This document shows positions 23,166-33,457 of a stretch of DNA of 64,000 nucleotides, piece by piece; position 1 is the stretch's first letter; every line of letters begins with the position of its first letter. Under the pieces are notes generated by a model. It worked only from the letters and a program-made list of their open reading frames with translations, had not been told where the DNA came from and did no database searches. The translations under genes and the position numbers were made by a program. Source of the DNA: Aquarana catesbeiana (Eukaryota; Chordata; Amphibia; Anura; Ranidae); contig NC_133327.1 of NCBI RefSeq assembly GCF_042186555.1, positions 106,729,167-106,793,166 on the forward strand. The letters are read 5' to 3'.

Positions 23166-23861
23166 TCCCTAAATATCATGAGAAGAAGCTCCAGTCCAGT
23201 GCACGGCATCCCCAACATATTTAGTGTTTTTTGTTCAACCAGCAGGTTGAGTAAAAAAAAAGAAAAAAAAAGAAAAGAAGACTCAATTCCCCCATCCACA
23301 CATTTGAAATAGATGGGGGGGGGGGGGATTTGGGGTCCTCCTCACTGAGCTATTGTATTCGGACAGTGGGGAAGCTTCCCTGTCATCAGAATACATTGAT
23401 CAGCACTGCCAGCTATAGCCTGTGGCACTGATCGGACAGGAGAAACCCAACAGGGTGGTTGTTCAGAAGTCGCTGTACAACCCCTGCAGGTCCCTGCTGA
23501 ACCAGCTCAATTTTAAGCTATGTATGGCTGGCTTAAGAATGTCTTCTTGCAAGATTCAGGTTGCTCTGCATTCCCCAGGATCTTGCTGGAAGGAGTGTCG
23601 TGTAGCCCTTATTCTGGCACCCCTAGACCTAATGAGCCGTTAACAACCGCAGTACTGGGGCGGGGGGGCTCACTGCAATCGTAGATTTTGGTCAGTTCCT
23701 AGAGTTCAGCTTTAAACTTCAGACCTAAATTATATACACTACAAAGCTCAGTTTACTGAAAAAATCTAAAGCCACCAATTAGGATAGACCTAAAATGGTG
23801 GAATATAAATGGAGTTATTGATTGGTATCAAATATGGTTTACATGGATAAAATATTAATAT

Positions 23862-23866
<5 letters not shown>

Positions 23867-23921
<55 letters not shown>
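23867..23921. repeat. (TA)n microsatellite
   Basis: An uninterrupted TA dinucleotide run of about 55 bp followed by ten T. It adjoins the left side of the fold-back Tc1 element by about 40 bp. Confidence 0.97.
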
Positions 23922-23929
<8 letters not shown>

Positions 23930-23958
23930 TAAGTAGCACAAAGGTCCAGTCTGCAATA

Positions 23959-24858
23959 TACACTATTACCAAAAGTATTGGGACACCTGCCTTTACATGA
24001 ACTTTAATGGCATCCCAGTCTTAGATCGTAGGATTCAATATTGAGTTCGCCCACCCTTTGCAGCTATAACAGCTTCAAATCTCCTGGTAAGGCTGTCCAC
24101 AAGGTTTAGGAGTGTGTCTATGGGAAGGTTTGACCATTGTTCTAGAAGCACATTTTTGAGGTCAGGCACTGATGTGGATGAGAAGGCCTGGCTCGCAATC
24201 TCCACTCTAATTTATCCCGAAGGTGTTCTATCGGGTTGAGGTCAGGACTCTGTGCAGGCCAATCAAATTCCTCCACCCCAAACTCACTCATCCATCTCTT
24301 CATGGACCTTGCTTTGTGCACTGGTGCACAGTCACGTTGGAACAGGAAGGAGCCATCCCCAAAGTGTTCACACAAACTCGGAAGCATGAAATTGTCCAAA
24401 ATTTCTTGGTATTCTAACGCCTTAGGAGTTCCCTTCACTGGAACTAAGGGGCCAAGCCCAACCCCTGAAAAGCAACCCCACACCATAATCCCCCCTTCAC
24501 CAAATGATTTAGACCAGTGCATAAAGACATGGATGAGTGAGTTTGGGGTGGAGGAACTTGACTGGCCTGCACAGAGTCCTGACCCAATAGAACCCCATAG
24601 AACACCTTTGGGGTGAATTAGAGTGGAGACTGCGAGCCAGGCCTTCTCATTCACATCAGTGCCTGACCTCACAAATGCGCCTCTGGAAGAATGGTCAAAC
24701 ATTCCCATAGACACACTCCTAAACTTTGTGGACAGCCTTCCCTAGCTACAAAGGGTGGGCCAACTCAATATTGAACCCTACGGACTAAGACTGGGATGCC
24801 ATTAAAGTGCATGTGAGTGTAAAGGCAGGCATCCCAATACTTTTGGCAATATAGTGTA
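23959..24858. mobile_element. Fold-back Tc1 element
   Basis: The ends tacactattaccaaaagtat and its inverse (...ccaatacttttggcaatatagtgta) flank 900 bp. About 340 bp at each end are inverted copies of one another, each carrying the transposase 3' region: the phrase gtgagtttggggtggagg occurs at about 24536 on the plus strand and in inverse near 24280. The 5' half of the transposase gene has thus been replaced by an inverted copy of the 3' half. TA is retained at both ends. Confidence 0.88.
24142..24714 (-). pseudogene. Tc1 transposase catalytic C-terminus in fold-back element
   Basis: Of the 190-codon minus-strand ORF, residues from about 74 onward are genuine transposase: GGIMVWGCFSG, FQRDCAPVH, then SPDLNPIEHL. 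The second Asp (residue 128) and the Glu (residue 163) are 35 positions apart, which is the DD34E spacing. Residues 1-70 are the translated inverted arm rather than a transposase N-terminus. The helix-turn-helix DNA-binding domain and first catalytic Asp are missing, so the protein cannot transpose. Confidence 0.85.
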
Positions 24859-24931
24859 GACTGGGTGGGTCTGTACTAAGAGCCAGTCAAGCTCTTAGTG
24901 CAGTGTATATTGTGCATGAACACATCACTGC

Positions 24932-25856
24932 TTTACCGCTTGCCGACCAGTCGCTGTCATTTTACTATTTTACTGCGGCAGGTCAGCTCACGGGATCGAG
25001 ATAGCAGGCACGCACGCACTCGCTGCACTGCGGGGGCGCCGATGTTCCTGGCCGACGGTCGCGATGACCGCCAGCCACGAGCGATTGCGAGAGGCAGAAC
25101 AGGGACGTGTGTGTGTCCCTGTTCTGTTCGGAGTGACAGATCGTGAGTTCCTAATAGCTAGGAACCACGATCTGTCATTTCCTCTAGGTCAGTCCCCTCC
25201 CCCTATAGTTAGAAACACACACAGGGAACACAGGTAACCCCTTGATCGCCCCCTAGTGTTAACCCCTTCCCTGGCAGTGACATTTTTTACAGTAATCAGT
25301 GCATTTTTATAGCACTTATCGCTGTATAAATGCCAATGGTCCCAAAAATGTGTCAAAAGTGTCCGATGTGTCTGCCATAATGTCGCAGCCCTGATAAAAA
25401 TCGCAGATTGCTGCCATTACTAGTAAAAAAATAAATAAATAAAATAATAATAAAAAGATGCTATAAATCTATCCCCTATTTTGTAGACGATATAACTTTT
25501 GCGCAAACCAATCAATATACGCTTATTGTGATTTTTTTTTTACCAAAAATATGTAGAAGAATACATATCGGCCTAAACTGAGAAAAATTATTATTTATTA
25601 TAGCTAAAAGTACAAAATATTATGTTTTTTTCAAAATTGTTGCTCTTTTTTTGTTTATAGCGCAAAAAATAAAAACCGCAGAGGCGATCAAATACCATCA
25701 AAAGAAAGCTCTATTTGTGGGGAAAAAAGGACGTCAATTTTGTTTGAGTGCAGCGTTGCACGACCGCGCGATTGTCAGTTAAAGCGACGCAGTGCCGAAT
25801 AGCAAAAAATGGCCTGGTCATTCAGCAGCCAAATCTTCTGGGACTGAAGTGGTTAA
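24932..25856. mobile_element. TTAACCACTT-terminal element, third copy
   Basis: The right terminus actgaagtggttaa is clear; the left reads tttaccgcttgccgaccag, a mutated version. The interior order is tactgcggcagg, a GC-rich hairpin (cagatcgtgagttcctaatagc and inverse near 25138-25175), tagttaaccccttccctggc, then the AT tail aaaaaccgcagaggcgatca. The tail matches the copy at 3672-4720. Noncoding. Confidence 0.75.
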
Positions 25857-25947
25857 AAGCTGGACAGCATGCTATCAGATACTTATGCTGGTTGTAGCAC
25901 TTTGCATCAGGTTCCGAGCCTGCATAGCTTCTCAAAACAAATACATT

Positions 25948-26092
25948 ATGGGATCTATTTATAAAGGAGTTAATTTGACATTCACCAAACATTCACTGAG
26001 GGTAAATCTTGGGCATGCGGTTTAAATTACAGGGATTGATTCACCACCAGTGAATGTTTGGTGAAAAACACATTCCCTTTAAATATGCTCCT
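25948..26092. repeat. Small inverted-repeat element
   Basis: The phrases tataaaggag...caccaaacattcactg and agtgaatgtttggtg...tatgctcctt are inverted around about 26020, forming a 145-bp fold-back unit without coding content. Confidence 0.6.
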
Positions 26093-27640
26093 TAGAGTTC
26101 ACCTAGTCTAGCTTTTCTTTAAAGCTCCAGATTCCTTCCATTTATGAGGTGCAGTACCTAATAAAGCCTACTGATGGCACTGTTGTAACTGCAGAGGGAC
26201 CAAATAGTTTTTCTTTTTTTTCCATTCAACACAGACAGGCAGAACAGGATTGCACAAAGAAATGCATACATTGGTTATTGATAACTATCAATCTGCTCAT
26301 CATCCTGCAATGTTGATGTCCACTTTATAACTATGGAATCTAATATATTAAATCTGAACCTTGAGCAAGCGGCCAAATACAAAGCGAAGGCAAGAAGTGT
26401 AAATGAATTGCATAATAACCCTAACTATGAGAAGCGAAAAAGGGACACCTAAGTACGGTAGTATAAGTGGGCATGGCTTTACATGCTAAAATATGCACAG
26501 CATAATGAAAAATGCCTGACAGCAATTTTATTTTACCAGCATCACAAGCCAAGAGACTGTCAAAAACAGTCACATGATGCAAGAAATTGGAAAAAAGAAT
26601 ACTTGGATGTGTGAAATTACTCTCAGAAGATCAAAAAATAGAAAACGTTTGATTATTTGCATACACACACACACACACACACACACTCTCTGTACTTATG
26701 TTTATGATAACACTGTCATATACACAAAATACAGCAGGGCACAGCCTGTCATGGTAATGACAGGCTGTATACTACACCTGGGCTTCTGGGTCCGAGGAAC
26801 TATGCTGGGTATTACGCTAAAAGTGCTCAGCATAGTAAGAATCCTTATCCATCTTCTTTGCAAGGGACACCATTGTTTCTATTCCAGTCTTTTTTTTTTT
26901 TTTTTTTAAGAACAAAAAAGTTGCCAATCTAGGAACTAAAGCATTCTAAGAAGGTAACAGATAGAACACCATTTTTTAAACATTTAGGTTAGTGAAAGAG
27001 TTGTTTTAAGGCATATCTATGGCCAAAATATGAAATCATATATTCATTTCCACGTTGTATTTCATTTTTTTCTAGCCTACCACTATTATGCTGAACGATC
27101 TTGAAGTTTGAAAACGTGCTTTGCAAAGATCCCCACACACTTACTTCCATAATTTGTGTGACACATATTTACTATGCCCTGTGAGTAGGCACTAATGTGT
27201 CACACATTTCACAGAGCCTGCCTTACAGTACAGGAATCGCTGCTTGCAGGCAGCAAAATGCCATGGGGGTATGTAGTAGTCCTTAGAAATCAAAGTAAAC
27301 CAACGAAATGGTTGACAAAAAGCAAAAAAAAAAAAAAAAAAAAAAACAACAATAAAAAAACAAAACAAACAAAAAACACAACATGAGGTCATGGGTTTAA
27401 TGGCTTAAATGTCCCCAGTAGGGTTTTTATTACTTGCATTGTGGTAGTTGGTTTCCACTTTTAACAGATGCCTACTGGCCTGACCACATCAGAAACAGTA
27501 GCAGACAGATATTTGACTTTAACTATGAGCAATTTCCAACCATAAAAAAAAAAAAAAAAAAAAGACATAATAAAAAAATCAATATGTAACTAAACTCCAC
27601 ATACACAGTGTGAGGCACTGGCTTACAGGATTGTGGATGG
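26093..27640. other. Intron sequence without recognised genes
   Basis: Contains a (CA)n run at 26664-26686, a poly-T at 26891-26907 and A-rich tracts at 27327-27375 and 27546-27563. The remaining sequence shows no repeat family I recognise and no credible exon. Confidence 0.5.
26664..26686. repeat. (CA)n microsatellite
   Basis: About eleven CA dinucleotides, uninterrupted. Confidence 0.95.
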
Positions 27641-27646
27641 TATACA

Positions 27647-28339
27647 CCAGTGGTCTTCAAACTGCAGCCTTTTGCTTGCCTTTATCTAGATCTTGGGACA
27701 TTTTTCCTCCCACTTTTTATAAAACACTGTTCCTCCCACTAACAATGGGGCATAACTCCTGTTAATAACATCAGCAACGGGGCACAATTCCTCCCAGTGA
27801 CAACGACAATGTGGCACTATTCCTTAAACTGACCCCAAAGATGGGCATTTATTCTGCCCACTGATAACAATGGGGCACCATTTCCACTGATACCAATGAC
27901 GAGGCACTATTCATTCCACTGATACCGATGACGGGGCACTATTCCTCCCACCGATACCAATGATGGGTCACTTATTCCTTCCACTGAAACCAATGATGGA
28001 TCACTCTTTCTCCTACTGGCACCATTGATGGGACATTATTCCACCCAATGATACCAATAATGGGCACTATTCCTGCCAGTGATACCAATGATGGGCACAA
28101 TTCTTCTCACTGATACCAATGATGGGTTACTACTTTTCCTACTGACACCAATTAGGGAGCGCTATTCCTCCCACTGATACCAACGATAGGGCACTATTCC
28201 TCCCACGAATACCAAAGATGAATTGGTAACTCCCACTGATGCCAGGACAATTTCTACTTTCAATGGCCACAGTCTGGCCCTCCTAAAGTCTGAAGGACAC
28301 CAAACTGTCCCTTTGTTTAGAAAGTTTGGAGACCCTTAG
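27647..28339. mobile_element. hAT element with internal minisatellite
   Basis: The left end ccagtggtcttcaaactgca and the right end, reverse complement ctaagggtctccaaac, are hAT-style termini. The flanks ggtataca (27639-27646) and tgtatact (28340-28347) agree at 6 of 8 positions, a decayed target duplication. Between them lies a degenerate array (27700-28250). No transposase is present. Confidence 0.78.
27700..28250. repeat. Degenerate minisatellite, cactgataccaatgatgg core
   Basis: About fifteen units of roughly 33 bp, built on ctcccactgataccaatgatg followed by gggcactattc, with substitutions and small indels throughout. It occupies most of the hAT element. Confidence 0.85.
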
Positions 28340-28420
28340 TGTATACTGTATGTGTCACCTAATTTTTTCACATCCACATTGTGAAGGACCCCAGGGGTTT
28401 TTGGCCGACGTAAAGAAAAA

Positions 28421-28760
28421 TAGGATTTTTATAACAGCTTACCTGTAAAATCCTTTTCTTGGAGTACATCACGGGACACAGAGCACCACAGCAATTACTA
28501 TGTGGGTTATAGACCACCTTCAGGTGATGGACACTGGCACACCCTAAACAGGAAGTTGCCTCCCTATATAACCCCTCCCATACCGAGAACACCTCAGTTT
28601 GTGTAGCAAAGCAATATACATATACCCCAGAAGAAGAGGGGTGGGACCTCTGTGTCCCGTGATGTACTCCAAGAAAAGGATTTTACAGGTAAGCTGTTAT
28701 AAAAATCGTATTTTCTTTATCGTACATCACGAGACACAGAACACCATAGTAATTACTATG
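28421..28760. repeat. DIRS terminal hairpin with third copy
   Basis: The arm at 28421-28484 (aacagcttacctgtaaaatc, then ttcttggagtacatcacggg) is mirrored at 28648-28710 with about one mismatch over roughly 60 bp. A third, partial copy of the terminal phrase (gtacatcacgagacacagaacaccatag) follows in direct orientation at 28722-28749. DIRS elements carry such complementary ends, thought to template a circular intermediate. Confidence 0.85.
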
Positions 28761-29470
28761 TGGGACATCCACAGACCAAGTTGCGGCCTTGCAGATCTGA
28801 GCCATGGAGGCTTGTGATGCACTGCCCCAGAAGCACTAACCGCTCTAGTAATTTTACCTTTTAACCATTAGGCCTGGATTATAACGTGCGGAATCCACTT
28901 AGCAATAGTGGATTTTGACGCTGCCTGTCCCTTCCTAGGACCCTCTGGCAGCATAATAAAACCTCAGTCTTTCAGACCTGAGCAGTCGTCTTTAAATAGA
29001 CCTTGACCACTCTTACTACATCAAGACAATGTAGTGAGTTCTCTACCCTAGAACCTAGTTTTGGAAAAAAACGACGGTAGGAAAATATCATGGTTTAGGT
29101 GAAAACCTAAAACCACCTTAATAATTAAATATGGATTCTTTACAGGAAAGAGCAGCCAACTCCGATACCCTTTTGCAGAGGGTATAGCAACCTGAAACAC
29201 TATTTCCCTTGTCAGAAGGACCAAGGGAGTATGCTGTAATGGTTCAAAGGGCTGTTTTTGCAATACCGACAAAAAACTAAGTTCAAGTCCCAAGGGTTCA
29301 AGGGTGGTCTAAGTGGCGGAATAAGCCGTATTACACCTTGTACCAAAGAAAGCAAGCGGTCTTTAAAATAAGACCGATAAAGCCGAGACTTGCCCCTTAA
29401 TAGTACTCAAGGCCAGCTTCATTTGTACTTGTAGGAAAAAAAGAAGATATCTGCCTATGTTATATTTCCG
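28760..29470 (-). pseudogene. DIRS tyrosine recombinase, C-terminal part
   Basis: In broken minus-strand frames I read PFEPLQHTPLVLLTREIVFQ (around 29200-29260), then HLNHDIFLPSFF (around 29070-29105), then LPEGPRKGQAASKSTIAKW (around 28890-28945), and finally ASMAQICKAATWS (around 28768-28806). This order matches DIRS recombinases. The last motif is the one preceding the catalytic tyrosine region. At least two frameshifts separate the pieces. Confidence 0.82.
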
Positions 29471-29895
29471 AGGGTGCCAACCCTTGGATTCACACCAGGA
29501 AACATAAGCCCTCCAGAGTCTATAAATATATGAGTCTGGAAGCTGGCTTCATTAATGAAGGTAGAAATCACTGACCCAGAGAGACTACGTCTCTTCAGAA
29601 TGTGGGCTTCAAATAGCCAAACCGTCAAACTTAGAGTTTGTAAGGTAGGATGGAATATCGGACATTGTGAGAGTAGGTCTGGCCGTAGTGGAAGGAACCA
29701 TGGATCCTCCACCGCAAGGCTTTTTTGGTTCTGGACAACTGTCTTTTCCAGTACTGCTCCCCAACCTGAAAGGTTGGCATATGTCGGTACCACTTTCCAG
29801 GTAACTGGTATGAAGGTTTTTCCCTTCTGTATATTCCCGGATACCGAGTACCAGCTGAGGCTCTGGAACACCTTTGGGGACAGCCGCATTGGCAA
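29455..29895 (-). pseudogene. Fused RNase H remnant and recombinase N-terminus
   Basis: The 146-codon minus-strand ORF starts with the end of the RT/RNase H region (SLSWYSVSGNIQKGK, then LSGWGAVLEK) and jumps directly to the recombinase N-terminal segment (PLRPDLLSQCPIFHPTLQ, then SLSGSVISTF). The RNase H core expected between LSGWGAVL and PWFLPLRPDLL, roughly 150 or more residues, is deleted, leaving the two pieces in one frame. Confidence 0.78.
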
Positions 29896-30185
29896 ATCTA
29901 AAGCTTGAATCGTTTTGTTCTAAGCAGTCAGGTTACTTTTTGTAACAGTCTCAAATGGAACTGGGCATAGGGAACGGTTTCGAATTAAGCCACCATCTTT
30001 CCTAACAACCTCATGCAAAGGTGAATGGATGGATCGCTTTTCGACTTGACCATCTTCACCAGCTCTCTTATGGCGTTAATCTTTGCCTGAGGTAAGAACA
30101 CCTTTTTCTGGGCTGTGTCTATGATCAGACCCAAGTGCTCCAGCCTTTTCAGCGGTTTTAAGGAAGACTTCTCTAGTTTGAGAAT

Positions 30186-30816
30186 TCAACCCAGATTTTT
30201 CAGGTATTTGATTGTAATGCGCACGGTTTGCTCCAAACGGGCCACCAACTGGTCTATTAGCAATAGATTGCCTAGGTACGCCGAGACTGTTATGCCCTGT
30301 GCCCTTAACCTGGCTAGAAGTGGGGCCAGAACTGTTGTAAACACCCAGGGTGTTGTAGCTAGCCCGAAGGGCAAGGCTACAGGCTGAAAATGCTGCTTTT
30401 CTGCCTTGAACCGCAGAAACCCTTTGTGAGAGGGAAATATAGGGACATGCAGATAAGCATCCCTGATGTTGATAGACGCCAGGAGTTCTCCTCCTTGTAG
30501 GATAGAAACCACTGACCTTATCGACTCCATGCAAAAAGGGGCAGATCTTCAAGAACTGATTTAGATTCTTTAGATCTAGAATGGGTCTGACATCTCTATT
30601 AGGTTTTGGTACCCTAAAGAGGTTTGAATAAAATCCTAAACCTTGCTCTTCTGTGGGGATCTGTATGATCACCCCGAGCCAGTAATCGGTCAAGTGCCTG
30701 AAACAGAGATGCCTTTTCCCTGGATCTTTGGGAACATTTGACCTCAGAAAAAACGAGATGGTGAAAACTCCAGAAATTCTAGTTTGTACCCTAGAGACAC
30801 CGTGGAGATGACCCAT
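30186..30816 (-). pseudogene. DIRS reverse transcriptase, catalytic box lost
   Basis: Two frames cover the domain. The upstream one gives GLGFYSNLFRVPKPNRDVRP and LDLKNLNQFLK; the downstream one (from 30530) gives IRDAYLHVPIFP (motif A, Asp retained) and LPFGLATTPWVFT. At 30278-30267 the YXDD box reads YLGN, so both catalytic aspartates are replaced. A frameshift lies between the two segments. The enzyme is non-functional. Confidence 0.88.
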
Positions 30817-31229
30817 CTGTCATGAATTTCCTCTTGCCAGACTTCTGAGTATTGCAGAAGTCTTCCCCCCACTCTGGCGAGGGGGGCATCATAATGAGGT
30901 TTTAGAATTCTGTTTTGCAGGTTTTCGCCCCCAGGACTTCTTTTGTGCCTGGGCCTGACCCTGAGGTTTTTCTCTAGAGTCTGATGGCGCGGCCGTGGCC
31001 ACTGCATAGAGGCGGATGCCCCTGGGGCAGGAGAAAGAGTCCGCTTAAATGAAGGGCGTCTATTCTGGCAAAAGAGTACTTTCCCACTGAAAATCGTTTG
31101 GATGTATTTGTCCAAATTATCCCCCAAATAGCTGATCCCCACGAAAGGAAAACCAGTCAGCCACTTTTTGCATGGTGCTCTGGCTGACCACTTTTTTAAC
31201 CACAGGATTCTACACATGTGTACTAGCAC
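30744..31229 (-). pseudogene. DIRS gag/pol junction region
   Basis: The minus-strand ORF of 161 codons ends with VGGRLLQYSEVWQEEIHDRW and VSLGYKLEF, the segment that precedes reverse transcriptase in frog DIRS pol. Its first part, basic and proline-rich (RRPSFKRTLSPAPG), fits the linker after gag. Frame relation to the RT is broken. Confidence 0.68.
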
Positions 31230-31239
31230 AAGCGAAAGG

Positions 31240-33457
31240 CGGGAGGCCTGGAGAATAGAATGGCGTCTATGGCAAACATAATGCTCTTGGTAGTTCGGCC
31301 AAAACCTGGGATTGTTGTGCAGGAACCTCTTTAAGGGCCTGTCTAAACTGGTCCTTTAGGGATTGACAGATGCCTATTGCAGCCACTGCGGACTAACCGA
31401 ACCTGCTAAAGACAAAGAGGATTTTAACTGAAATTTCCAACCTTTTATCTGTTGGATCCTTAAGCATTTGTGCATTGTCTACTGACAAGTTAGACTTTTA
31501 CTCACACTGGAAATTGCAGCGTCAACTGCTGGTATAATCCATTTTTTTGGTGAATTTCTCCTCCATGGGATAGAGAACTGAGAATCTCTTTGGAAGGAGA
31601 AAATGCTTATCCGGGTGATCCTATTCAGCATAAATCAGCTGTTCTAGTAATGAGTGGACACAAAACGCATGCAAAGGCTGTGAGGGTTTTAAGGAACCCA
31701 AGGAAGAAACCAAACTTTCAGCTGACTCCATTAGTGGTAGCATGAAAGTGGAATGAACCATCTCCGTAAGAGATTGTACCAGCAATTTTTCCTCCGCAGA
31801 GGTGTAATTGGTTTGTCTTTCCTCCTGATTAGAATGGTAGGAATACTGTGCTAACAAAATCTTAACAATAAGCAGCAGCATACAGTGCGATCACACCAAA
31901 ATTCAAAAATTATATTAAAAAAATTGCGCTAGAAGTTAAAGTCCATAATGAATGACATCAAGGAAAAATTAAATCAAGAAAAAAATGTCCATTAAGAGAA
32001 TAAAACACCACCACCGTGCGCCTATAGATAATTGTGCTAATCCACCGTAGCTGTTGATTCAGCTTACCAGACGGCAAGCTTAAAAAGGCAAGTGGCTATA
32101 GCCCAGCCAAGGCCTTTAAGCTTGCTGACGCTCCCGGTGTTCAGATAGCAGGGGGTAAATCTCCAGGCTCACTTGCGGTGTCCACGTATCCACATATTCC
32201 AATGAAAACCCAGGTAGCTCAGAGGAAAAAATGACTGGCCATAGTGCGATACCTTCTAGATATTATTATAAAAAACATGTACTCACTCACAGTTAAAACA
32301 GCAGAGTTGCGCATACGAAAGCCGGCCGGCAACAAGATAAGCGGAGCCCGTTCTCTTACAATGATATATGCAGCGTTGTATATTTTATCATTTTCGAGCT
32401 AAGGGAATCTTTTCCCATACTTAATATGGCGCCTAGATGCTCGTGACCCAGAACGAGGCTTGGTTCCCTTTATATGGTGGCGAGTCATTGCGCTGCCCGT
32501 TCCCCAACGTCAGATGACGAAACGCGTCTGGGAAGGCACGCACTGACGTCACCACGCCCTCGGAGTAGGAGAATGGGCTCCGCTTATCTTGTGTGCCGGC
32601 CGGCTTTCGTATGCGCAACTCTGCTGTTTTAACTGTAAGTGACTACATGTTTTTTTTTTCCTATCCATTTGGATGGAAGATGCGATTAAAGCCGCTAATC
32701 TTCCCTCTTTGCCCTACAGGGCAGAAGAAAAGGCATTTTCAGTCACGTATACAGGGGCTGAGATGTGAGAAGCAGCTGCACCACCAATTGGTTCTAATGA
32801 CTCACCCTGGCTTGCCATATCTGATATTTCAGGAGAGGATGACAGTGTGGAGGCACGACTGGCGTTGCCAGCACCTGGGGGTGAAATCTTTGGTACCTTT
32901 TCTGAGATTTTTGTGGTGTCATAGTCCGAACCACAAAGAGCAGAGGAACTATTTAAATGCACAAATCGCTGAACAATAGTCTGACAGAATAATGCCGCTA
33001 TACAAGTTCAGTCTAGTGCTGGGAAAAAATGTCCTTCCATATTAGGAATGCCTGTTTTTGCACCCTTACATGCCCCACCGCTCCTGTGTCCCGAGACTAG
33101 CCACCTTGCTTTCTCCTTGCTGCACAGCCGAAGAGAGACAGCTCCAAGTAATATCTCCTCTCCGCGCCTAGACCCCGCCCTCTCCGTACAACCCACCACC
33201 CCTTTTGTTTGAATTTTCCCGCAGACCCAACACGAGGCAGTAAAACGAAACCGGGACCTCCGCATCCCCCACAGCGGGGGGGGGGTAATTACAAGGGGCG
33301 CCATACAATTGTTGATCCCTAACCCCTCATCATCCCACCAGGGGGGAGAAGTGCAGGATCTCTTACCTACAAGAGGAATCCCCACTGTGCAAGCTGCTGC
33401 TGCCACACACGGACTGACACTGAGCTGAAGTGAAGACAACAGATAAGGTATGTGCAT
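31240..33457 (-). pseudogene. DIRS gag-like region, interrupted
   Basis: Minus-strand pieces are LVQSLTEMVHSTFMLPL and SLGSLKPSQPLHAF (31621-31800), then beyond an insertion ENAFSSAL and upstream Ser-rich sequence (32714-32962), and a Cys-containing N-terminal part with CWVCGK (33008-33457). I place this as DIRS gag by position and by the GSLKxxQ..HAF phrase. Gag is poorly conserved, so residue-level assignment is uncertain. Confidence 0.6.
31882..32656. mobile_element. Inverted-repeat element inserted in DIRS gag
   Basis: Arms of about 80 bp, 32274-32353 (acagttaaaacagcagagtt, gccggccggc, gataagcggagccc) and 32571-32656 (their inverse), form a strong hairpin. The preceding 31882-32273 segment does not match gag and probably belongs to the same or an adjacent insertion. 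It splits the gag reading, so it postdates the DIRS insertion. Confidence 0.68.
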
